DNA of 64,000 nucleotides, from assembly GCA_963931925.1 (NCBI GenBank), contig OZ007575.1, forward strand, positions 41,986,612 through 42,050,611, given 5' to 3'. This document shows, piece by piece, positions 38,801 to 50,800 of the stretch. The DNA is from Onchidella celtica (taxonomy: Eukaryota > Mollusca > Gastropoda > Systellommatophora > Onchidiidae). The position numbers and the translations under genes were made by a program. Numbering within the stretch: position 1 is the stretch's first letter; every line of letters begins with the position of its first letter. The notes below the pieces were generated by a model. The model was given only the letters and a program-made list of their open reading frames with translations, ran no database searches and had not been told where the DNA came from.

Positions 38801-41800
38801 GGACTAAATTACAACAGGATGTCATGGCCACATCAAATGAATTGCATGATCTCGTTCTGTAAATCAGCAAATGTCAATTCTCTCGAGACTATGGGGCAAC
38901 AAGACAAAAGCATGATAGGGACACCATAACTGACAAGTCTGTCATGGACTAGATTAGAACAGGATGTCATCATGGGCATTTCACATGACATGGGTTACAC
39001 CGGCCAACTAAATGACTACTTCAACAGAGGACACTTCACAGGCATGGTGTAAACCCATGCCAAACGGCAGTTAGTTACAATTTCAATGGAAAGGAGAACA
39101 CAACTGCAAAGCACCAACATTCATCTTCAAGTCTGGCAAGAACCTTTTTGACAAAACAAAAATTTTAAAAACTAGTCACGGGAGTAATTCATTGTGAAGC
39201 AATTTCTGGCCCTTGTTTTGCTCGACAGAGTCGACACGACAGACTAAAGTGTAAAGTGACAGTTTCAAAAATTATAAAATTAATTTTCGTTAAGTGTCAA
39301 CTAATCCAGCCCAATCGCTTTTGCATCGACCGATTGCGTTGATTCAAGTTTCAGGTATTTTTAAATAAAAGGTTGTAAAAATCTAAAATTCACTGATCTT
39401 TGTTTTGGCTCCCTGTAGTAAGCTCACAGCACTGGAAACGATAGCAATATGGGAAGATCAAAAGAGAGAGAGATAGAACAGTGGGTTCGCAGGTTTATCC
39501 CGGATAATGCCGGGTACTCCATTTAGTTTTTAAAAAATTATTTTTCATGTCCGATCTGACACCCTACAAACGGGAAAGTCCTGTAAAAAAAAAAGGTACA
39601 GCCGGCAGGTCTGGGGTTATAAAGACAGCAGTGAAACCAGAAGGCCCTTGTCCTAAACTTTACATTCATCGCAGGCCAATAAAAACTATGCATGGTGTAC
39701 GTTGTGGTGTCTAATCAACAGCAAAACCCTACAATTTATTAGGATACCATTTGTCAGACCCCATGCATGTACAAGAAGGGATACAACAATAAGATCCTCT
39801 TTAAGAGTGCGGTGTATCCAAGACCCCAGAACATACACTAAAATCCCCTTTATGGTGCCTGTGAGACACCAGGCTTTTCAGATAGGAAAAGTGAAAATGC
39901 ATGTGCTTTGATGAGCATACAAGTACATATTTTAAAATTTTTTAACTATGGGACCATGGGCAATGACATTGAAAAACAAGAATTTCAAGAAAAAATTCCC
40001 ACAAATAAGATAATTACAAATATCTTAAATTGCTTCTGGGTTCATTTAGACCCACAACGTACCGCGAAGGTTAAAATTGGTTTCTTTCTTTGCTTTGGTC
40101 ACCAATACACTCTTAACTAGACTTGCCCATTTGTTGGGTGGCATGATAAAGCTGTTGGGAATTTCACAAGACAAAGAAAGAAAAACACTGCCACTTTATC
40201 TCCTATCACTGTGCACAGTATGCAATGGTCAAATAATTTGAACATTAACAGAAAAAGAAATGATAAAAAAAACAAAGCGAAAGCAATACTGAAACAAAGA
40301 TAGCAAAAGGGTGAAGCTGAGAAAACTGAAAGTTATTGGGAACTGAATGAAATGAACAAAAGAAGACAAAATAAAGAACAGCTGGGAAAGAAGTGGGAAT
40401 GACAAATAGAAAGGAGAGTAAATTGTTTTCCATACAACTGCCACCTACCCAGCTCTAGCTGTTCCTTCAATCCCATATCATAGGCCACCTGCTTGATACT
40501 TTCCCAGTGGGTCTCCTCACTGATCTGGCTGGCCTGGACTCGTATGGCTGAAAGAGCATTATCAATTGCAGCTACTACAGTGAACCATCATGTTTAATGA
40601 CAGTGATAATAACAAGACCTTGCCGACAGCGAGAACATTTTAAATCCCCGTTTTTCTGGTATATGAGCTACATAATAAAGTATTCGAATAACAGCAATCG
40701 ATAGTCAAAACACCTGCTATAGCGATAAAATTAATTCTGAGTGCATGCGGCAGAATGTGGGAGCGGCTGCAGAACATCATGTTGGGAGTCAGACAATTAC
40801 AACATGTCCAGGTATTGTTCTCTGTTTGTTATGACATGCCCGCCTTGTGAGTTGTGGCCCCACCTGGTCACTTAGGCCTAGCATGCTTTCTCTCCCCTCT
40901 GACCACGTGCTGTGACACCACAATTAATGCGCGGTCAGTTCAAAGTGATGACTCAGCACTCACTGAGGCAAACTGCGGGGCAGGCCATGTAGGCTACAAC
41001 TGCACAGCTTCGTCAGACACATGCACTGTGACCTGCAATAATTATTACACGTAGCACGGTCGTTGATCATCACTAATCGCTGCATGGCATATGCTTTTTG
41101 TCTACACCGGGCTTCGTGACCGCTTGCCTACACTCCCTGTGTCACAAACACATGGCCAGTCTGTTCCCATACTTTGAATGATATAGCAAGGGAAACCACC
41201 GAAAACAAACGCACTCTTCTGTTTCTAACTTTGCATTTGACTCTCTCGTAATTTGATCAAAACATGGCTACCATCAGCATAACAAAAAAAAGAAAAAAAG
41301 GGTATCAATATGAAGGCTGAGATCTGCTGTCAATTTGATATTACATATGTTGATGTACAGGACGTGCTAACAAGGGAGGTAACTATAAAAAATGGGTATT
41401 TCAATCCCTTGCCTTGTTTTTTCCTACTCTTACAAGGAACAGCAAGAACGCGGGTTTATATAACGAGACATTTTTGATGGAACATGACTTCTCATTATAA
41501 CCAAGTTTAACTGTACGACAATAACCACAAAGTAAAAGTGTCAAATTATTTTAAATGGTTGGTCTTTTGTTGCCACAATTGCATTCCTTCTCTCTTGCCT
41601 CTTTTCTTACGACCCAGGAAATTCATAAGCTTGCTAATTTAGGACCTTTTTTCCAGGGATAAAATCTTTTCTGCAGAATTTGGACAAATCAGAAACCAGA
41701 AAGTGAAGAAATTAAGACAGCCACATTCCAGATACAGAAATTGTATCTTAAATGAAAATGACTTTTTTTATCACACTGACTCCCCCGCGGAATTTTATGG

Positions 41801-44800
41801 TTGGACCCCAGGTAAATTTGCGACAAAAGAAATTCCGCATATTACTTTCTAATCATACACAAGTTTACTGTGGATAGAGCTAGACTGCACAATATACATA
41901 TCAATTTGCTGAAAATTGAATGCAGAATAAGATAAGAGGATTGACAGAATGATTTAGCACACTTTTGGTACACAAACAGGACAGTAAAGTGAAATGAAAA
42001 TTTCAAGAACAGATTTTCACACCTAAATTTTTCAACTTACCCCATGCTCATACCGCTATTATGTATCCCTATCCATTCAACTTTTGAAATAATAACAGTA
42101 ATCCGACTATGAATTCATCGTTCAAATTTCATGAAGACATCTCCAAACGTTTTGAGTTAAGATCAAAATCATATAACAGATATGGTGACGTATTTCACGA
42201 TGTCACAACACAGAAATATAAAAAAAAAAAACAATTAAAAAAACATTAATTTCAACACGCCATTCACTGTTTATGTTTCGCCGAAGGAACAGAAAAGCCA
42301 ACCTCACACATGCGTGAAAGTATACTTTGTTGCAACAATTGGTAGCTTCGTAAATTAAGTTTTTAATTCCTAGCAGCAAAATCCGGCTTAGGGTCCGACT
42401 TTGTCGGCAGCTTGAGCCGGAAAATCCAGCTTAGGGGAGTCAATGAGTTAATAAGGTACAGTTACATCAAGTCTTTTCATAAATACTTTATTTTATGTGG
42501 CAAGTCTGTGGTTCTAGGGGCCATCTCATTCATTGTGAATTAATTGAATTCTCAACAGCCTGGCCTATATCTACATTATATTCAAATGTCTGATTGTAAT
42601 TGTTCTCTGTGAATGGGAAGTAAATAATTCCTCATATTTCATATAAATTTTGCTCCAATTTCTTTATTGCCATGTTCAAGAGATCTCTTTTCCATTCAAA
42701 TTTCACTAACCACTGAGATCCTGTACGAGTTTTTCTGGAGCAGGCCTCTCTGCTGGAACTTCAGCCCAGCACTGCAGTATGATGTCATTCCAAACACTAG
42801 TCAACACTTCTCTTGCTTTTGTGGTCAATCTATCGCCAGCATCATCCTCGGCTCTGACAACCTGATCATCTACAGTTTGGGATATTTTTCCAGGTGGGGG
42901 AAGATGTTTGTGTTGTTCCAAGTAGGATACCAACTGTAAAAAGAGATTGCAATGTTTTAAGATGTAAAATATCAATCATCTAGGAACAAAAAAATACTAC
43001 TATACAATAATATGGGCTTTTGCGCGATATCTACTGAAACAAGTATCTAGCAAAGTAAAATTCTTTCAATTTCATTACTACAAAGCAAGACAAATAGTCA
43101 AATCCTCACTGCTTTATACTAATGGCAAAAGTCATTTCTGACACCTTTGAGATATTAAGAAAAAACTGTCTCTTTTCCCGTCATTTGGTGGATTATGCCT
43201 TTTTGATTATCTTGGATTTTTACATTTCCCTATTGGTGCAATTCTTTTTCTATAATATTATCTGATAGCCCTCATGCTCAGGAACATAATGAACACTCAG
43301 TTGCCTTTTGCCTGGCATATGCCACTATCGTGGAGCAATGACAAAACGATGACTGACAGAATGAAGACCCAATCTCCTTGTTCATGAATGAGCATTACCA
43401 ACAAAAGCAACACTTTTTTCGTCATTACAAGCAAAAAGCAAGCATGGAAATCAAAGAAACAGGCACACACAAAAAGATAGCAAAGAAAGAAAAACAACAA
43501 ATAGATTAATGATTAACTCCCGGAAGACTGACTATAGGGAAATCGTAAAAATTGTTTCGATAGCGATAAGGGCCCAGAAATGCACCGGTCGCGTTGCGTT
43601 CCGCCTCGATTTTCCCGATCTGAGCGAATTTTCCGATAGGGGGATGATAAATATTAAATAAAATCCAGGATTTTGTCCAGTCCAGGTTTCTGAAGACGTT
43701 TATTTTTGTATTTGAAGTGACGCTTTTCCGAGGGTTTCCTCGTTCACTATTTTGCCTAAGCCGATCCCGATCGATCGGTAGACCCACAGCAGACCAATAA
43801 AAGCACTTTTTACACCTGAAAATGGATTCAGACAACTCTGACATTACATTGAACGAGTCAGCAAGTGGCAGTTCTAACGAATGGTCATCAGATGAGAGTT
43901 GTAACTCGTCGGATGACGAAAATAGACCTCCAAAACTAGCTTCCAGTACTTTAGACCTGGGGTGTCCTGAGGTGAGTCATATTGTTTATTTTGATGCCAT
44001 GATGGTCCCACTCCACTAAACCTACTAAAAGCATTACCAGCAGCCCTAGCATACTATAATACACTAGATGAGCTACCGGGCATTGCCCAGAATAAACAAT
44101 CATGTGATCTCCCCCCCCCCCCCTCTCCCTCTCTCTCTCTAGTATAATAAAAGTAATAAACTACAGTCTTGCTTCAGAACTCATGCGCACCAGAACACTA
44201 CACACCAAACTGAACGCTTGATACGGTTACTTTTTATGACATGCACGGTACTATATATTACGAAATAAACATGCAAAATTACAGATGTTATATAGCAAAT
44301 AAACATTGTTTTTTTTTTTTTAAATACATGCTTGAAGTAAACAACTTTTAATTATAGCCATCATCTTCCTTATCTCAATTGCCACCTTCCTGCCAACTTT
44401 AAGGCCTGAAGAGTGTATAGTTTGGTCAGTTAGTCATGCCAAAGGTTGCAAGTTACTGAAATATATAATAGATTATACATTATACCATGGTGTCTTTGTA
44501 GGCTTAATTTGATTGTTTTGTTACAATCATGTAGCTCACTGATTGATCAAAATCACTCAACAGATGTTGCTAGGGTGGGACCTGACCTTGTTTACACATG
44601 GATACCGTTTTAGTATGGTTAGCACTATGGACTTCAATAGATATAAAGCCTGGGATCTAATGAAAATTTTCCTTCAGCTCTATTTTATCAACTCAAAATA
44701 GATCTAGATCTGTGTTTCAACTTCAATAATATTACACTCTAATAATTTTAATTTATTTTTGTTTCGGCAGCTCGCAACCTGACGGTGAAAGTGAAAATTC

Positions 44801-47800
44801 ACTCGGTCACAAAGATGAGGGCACAACATCATTTTCCTTGCCAGACTTTCGTCCGGAGAGACCTCCAAGTCTGCATCTGCCAGAGGTAGTGACATGGGCA
44901 GATTGTAAGCAATTTTTAACACCAGGTAAGCAGTCTAAGTGGATGCTAGACCCTTCTTATTTTCTTTTGTAGTAAAGGTTGTTGCAATGCAAGAAGACAC
45001 CACAGGTGAGAAGTAGACGGAAGATGTTTGTGATTTTTTTTCCCTTACCCAACTCATATCTTTTAAGAATTTAGGTTCTGCATTTGTTTATTTGTGAACA
45101 TGATTTATTCACCTTTTGGGTTTGTTGATGTTTACATATATTCATTTACGAAATCTTTTTCTTGTTTTGGTTCATCATATTCGTATCTCATCTTTTGCTG
45201 CGTGTCAAGTACCGATACTCATGTTTTTGTTTGTTTTTTTCTCCATTCTTTTACTTGCAGGAGCTTTCTTCAGACTCTTTATTTGCAATGGCAGGATTTG
45301 ATGAAAATAAGAAAGTTCCGCTCTATGATAATAAACAAGTACTGATTGAAGACCACCATATCGTCCCTGTACCCACAGATAAGCCTTTGAATTGTGTGTG
45401 TTGTTATCGTTTAGAGAAAAAGGAGAGGAAAAGTAAATTTGCTTGTAGAAAGTGTGGTAAACATCTGTGACTTAACCAGACAAGAAATTGCAGGCTTTTG
45501 GGAACATCCCCTGAGTGATGTTTTTGAATGTCTAATGTTAGAGAGAATCTGTCGGTACCAATTTTTTGCAGTTACATGTTTACTTTTTTGTCATAATATC
45601 ATACATGAAATTCTGGTATCAGTCAATTGCTGAAAGCAGATTGTAACTATTATTCACTGAATTATACTGTATTTTGGTTTTTAAAACATTAGTATGCTTT
45701 GTTGACCAGGTAGAAATATTTTTCATTTTTTGTAACTGAGTAGCTATTTTCACGACTAATGTCCAGTTTTATATATTACAAGCATAATCACCCGTTCAAT
45801 GAACGGAAAGAAAATAAAATGATAATACATGAGTAAAAATCATGTGACTCACAATTCACATGAATTAAAATGGTAATCCCAATAGATCTGATAACAATAA
45901 CATCTTTGGAGAATAGTCCATTACAAAACTTTCGGGTTTACAATGTTTCTAGATTGCTTATCAGGTGCTAAGATAACTGTTGAATTTCTGTTTCCTGTTC
46001 GTGAAGAGCTACATACACCATTCCATGCTTAAAATTAAAAACAGACGGCGTAAATCCTTAGAGCCCTTAAGATTCTGGTATGAATCAGCCCTTAGCCTTG
46101 ATTGCTCTCATCTTATAAGCTGCAGTCTCTCCGACTCAATCTTGGCATAGGCGTTTGTCACGAGCAGAGTTAGGGTCTTGGGGATGTTACGACTGCACGA
46201 GAGGCAGCTAACTCACACTCGGACACAACCACACAAGAAAAGTACTAAATAACTAGAGCGTATATATGTCAGGCCGGTCAGGCCATAGTTTACATAAATA
46301 ATAACAAAGCAAAAGACAATAGAGGTATATATTCAAACCAAAAAAACTCTAATTAATAACTTAACCAATGATATGCATGTAACTATGGAGGTACTGCAAT
46401 CAATAGTAAATAGGTATATTATACGAAACTGGATATCAATTTAAAGTGACAGTTGAGTCGCCACTGGCCAGTCGCCAGGCAAACTCTCTATAAATCATAT
46501 GGGCTTAAATGTTAGGAGAGCCCAGTACGTTCAAAGCCTACAGAAGCACTCTTCGGCTTGTAGGTAATTTAAGCAGTTGCCAAAAGACTATATTTTATGC
46601 ACAATCACTATTCAATTCATCAACAATGTGCTATATTATTCCAATCATACTATGGCAATAGATCTATCATACAGGACACTCGTGGTCGAGTGCCAGTTGG
46701 GGTTTCCTTAGTCTTCCTATGAGGCTGTAGTTCTCTCTCTCTATCTCCGATCTCTATTATACTTGAATAAATAAGATATATTACCATTGCTCACGCCTAC
46801 TGGGAGGCGCGAACATCAATATAGCGCAGCGTGGGCTTTCAAAGGTCAGCCCACTCAGACCTTTCTTTCTAGAGCTCAGTCAGTCCGTTAGCAAGGACTT
46901 CTTAGTCTTCAGACCACACAGTTCAGGTACTGGCCAACCGGAGATACTTCACGAAACGATGCTTCTCTCGTCTGTATTCACCAAATCTGAACGTTACACG
47001 ATGTTATATACTATCTAACTACCCAGCGTGCTAGTCCGCTGGCCCAATTAGTTCAGCTATCTCATAGGTCGAAACCTCCCACCATTTTAACTGTAGTAAT
47101 ACGTCTGCACTATTCTACCAGCCAGTTAACGTGCAAAAACTTGTCTAGTCATACTTAACAATGTCAACTGTCCCCACCTTGTTTCACCCCTACTCCATTA
47201 CTTATTAATCACGAACATTAAAACCGACAAGCGTGAATCTAACAGTTTAACTTTACATTTATTTACTCACCAACTATAATTTGGCGAGGACCGTTCAAGG
47301 CCACCAGCCAATTTCTCATGGCCCTGGTAAACAACAACAACTCACTCTCTGCGTGAGTTTTAACAATATCCGAATCATGACAGCGTTGACCATGAAGTGT
47401 GCTGAAAAAGCCGACGCGCTTTGAGAGTATAATTTCCATGCCGGGTGAAAAACTCAAAGCAGTAGGACTGATTCTGTGTCCGTTTGTAATTAAATTTTAA
47501 TTGCAGATCCCAGCCATCTGTTCCTTTAGGGAAAAGTATTGGGTACTGAAGAGCATCATAGGCTCGGTGTAGCTCACAGATCCTCTGCACATTATTATCT
47601 CTCTGGTGTAAGACAATATCATGGTGTCCAACAGGATTATTAGGCATTAAAATAATTTCTGGAGCTCCCTGTGCATCGTATCGCCTACTGTGTTCCTTAG
47701 CAGGACGTGCATCCTCTGTAATGACAATTTTGAAATTTGGGAACTGACTACGCCTAGCAAACTCATACGCTGACTTTAGTTCATGGACATACTTATTATG

Positions 47801-50800
47801 ATCTTGCAATACTGTTTGAACCAATAAAACTACAGCTTCACACAGAGGACTGTCCAAAACAGACATTTGTCTACAAAGTTGATCCATCTCAAAATCCATG
47901 TAATTCGCAAAAACTTAGGCGGCTCCTGTGTCAAAGGCTCCAATGGTCCCACCAAGTGACATACTTGACCCTGAATGTAAAAATTAGGATTCCATCCATC
48001 CACACGAATCATCTTACAGTTACATTCAAACAAAGTCATTTGAAAGGCACAATTGTAATGTCTGATATAAGAAACTTTTCGATTCTTCAGAATCACCACA
48101 TTATAATCGCTTGAATCCCGGAGGTAGTTCAGGATGCGGCTACAATTTAATTTTACCATTGCTGCTGTCTCTGTGGCATGACAACATGGGCATTGCAGAG
48201 AAAGATTTCCTACGGCTATGGTCACCAAACAACTTTCCAGAGAATAATTTAAGGCCTTTGGTAAAGTATTGTGTAGTGCAGCTGGATATAGGTGGTGCAA
48301 GATCTGGCAAGGGTGGCATTACTTCTTAAGTGACGGGGACGCTTAGCATTGGGAGTTAAACGACCCATCGTGGACTTTCATTTGCGAGGCATCTGATGAA
48401 AAAAAAAAAAAAGATTAAATAGTTGATGGAAATATGTAACGTTTTGAGTAGAAAAATGAATTAGGCGGCCTCAATGTAAAATATATGCACCGCCGCCACC
48501 CCCCCCCCCCCCTGCAATTTCTATTTAGATGCAGAAATCAATGAAAAACTGTACTGTACAATTGGATCTAGATTGAGAGTAACACCCAGATCTATATCTA
48601 GATATAGTTAAACCTTTCTTGGATCTGTCAGCATTGATTTATAATGGTGTTCGTGATTCCCAACTACTCGCTGACTAAAATAAAAAAAATATAAAAAAAA
48701 AACAACTCTAATAATCATTGATAATGGTAATTTTGACTCCTAAGTAACTGATCAGTTTACCAAAAAAATTTTCAGAGGTGTTCTTGACATGTCGAATTGA
48801 TGTTCACGAATAACACTAACAGCTAGGCCCTATTTCCAACGAATAAGTTATTGTCCTAAATTTCTTTCATTCTAATCTAGAATCTAGATCTAGATCTAGA
48901 GATCCATACAATAAAAAACAGAATGGGCAAGTCAATCTGTGGCTGTGCCGCTGTAGAATACTAAACTCTACACTTTAGAGTAATTTAGACCCAGAATCTA
49001 GATTTAGATCTAGATCTAGATATCTAGATCTAAAAAGTGTAACTGTAAGCTTTGATCTCGCATTTGTAGATCTATGTCAAATTAACGGATCTTCCTGGAG
49101 GCAGAGCGAGTAAATCCAGCTAGATCTAGATTTAGCTGTAGTGTAAGTAAGCTTATATAGAGCTCAAACACAAAGATAAGCAAGATCTCTATAATGCATT
49201 TGTTATTTTGTAAGTAAGTCGTGAAAAATCAATGATGCTTACCTTGACCAAAGCATGTACTTCAACTCTTCAAGCCAATATGTGCGTGCAACTGAATCCG
49301 TCACAATTGAAATCAATGTCAAAGGTGGAGAATTTGTGGAGAGAGTAGAGCTCAAGATCTTGATGTGTAATGCAGCTTGGCCAAAACGTGTTCTTCGAGT
49401 CACCATGTGCATGCAAATGAATCTTTCACATTTGAATTGTAGTTGCAGAGATATTGGGCGGTCTCGGTGCCGGATTGGTTTCACGATACCGTAATAGAAT
49501 ATTGTGCCGGATCGGTTTCAAACGATACTTCCTTTCAAACAGATGATCTAAGCATAGGAAAAAAAAACTCGATCCCCGATACTTTTTATGACATGAACGA
49601 TACTGTCAGGATGACGCCAAGATGGAGAATGAAAATTAGAACTGTTGACAGCACGATGAAACAATGCATTTTCTATAAATTCAAGAACAAAACTAATCAA
49701 AATAATAAAAACTTCCGTGCACCCTCCAGGGTATTTCAAATGTACATGCAAAATTTGGTTACTGTAGGTGGCCTAATAAAAAAGCCTTTTGCGTTCAAAG
49801 GTGGAGAAAGTGCGTAATATATAATTAGATATTGCAAAAATGCTCATAACTACCTAAGATTCCATGCTACATGTCTCATTTTTGGATATATTATGTGAAA
49901 TTGAAGGTTCTTTGAAACAAGTAATAAAATTTTGATCTTTTGCATCAAACTTTTTTTTTTCTTCTTTGTGTATGTTGTCTGGGTGCGTTTTTATGTGTTT
50001 TTTATTTTAATGATCAGCCATATTTTATGTCCTGGTGTGGAGACACTACTGTAAACAGCCCTAAATTATACATCAAATTAAAGCTTATTCAATTCTGAAC
50101 ACATCCATATACGACATAAGGCATTTCTAATAAGATCAGGGGCACATATGGGCCAATATACAACATCAGTATTTGAATCCGAGTCGTTGATGGAAAATAG
50201 CCCAGTCTTCCGAGAGTTAACAAAAAGGGAGGATGGATAAATGAACGACAGTAAAACAAAGAAAGAAGAATGAAAGGGGAAGAAAGCAAACAAAACCTAA
50301 CAAAAAAATAAGAATTACTTCTTGTTGATTTCCCAGTTTGAGTTCCTCATGAAACTGGTCATTCCGATACAGGAGCTCACACAGAGTGGTCCCAACAGCA
50401 TAGCACTCAGACTCATAGGTGATTTCATGTAGCTTTGTTCTCCTTTCTGGTGACAGCCATGGAAATCTGGAGAGAGAAACAATGAAAAATAAACACAGGT
50501 TTATCATAGGTAATGCCAGGGACCTTATCTAGTCAATTCAAAATTGATGACACAAATGGTGACTTGGCCACAACAAAACAAGGGCACAGAGACAGACAGA
50601 GAAACCGCTGCCACTGCATGAAATTAAAGCATGCTGTCACACCAGAAAATCATGGAAAGTAACAGCTAAAGCTTGCCGGAGGCAACTATGAATATCTATA
50701 CTATATAATAGTCTTTGGTGCTTCCATCCCTCTCCACTGCACGATTTCACAGTAGAGATAAAGGTTACATGTAATTGAAATGTCAAGCAGCTATGAGTGT

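Larger units (their letters stand above)
43513..50220 (+). mobile_element. 6.7-kb internally deleted piggyBac with nested insertions
   Basis: Starts TTAACTCCCGGAAGACTG and ends CAGTCTTCCGAGAGTTAA, which are inverted repeats with one mismatch, TTAA included. It holds the two ends of a transposase reading rightward but no catalytic core. It also holds a solo gypsy LTR and a Helitron fragment. It sits in the JAK intron between the exons at 50319 and 42933, antisense to JAK. The terminal GGAAGAC is shared with the shorter TTAA MITEs nearby. Confidence 0.8.

Noticed and set aside
49443-49817. 124-codon frame at the right part of the 6.7-kb piggyBac
   Set aside because: No recognisable domain, low-complexity Asn/Lys stretches, and no supporting splice or start context.
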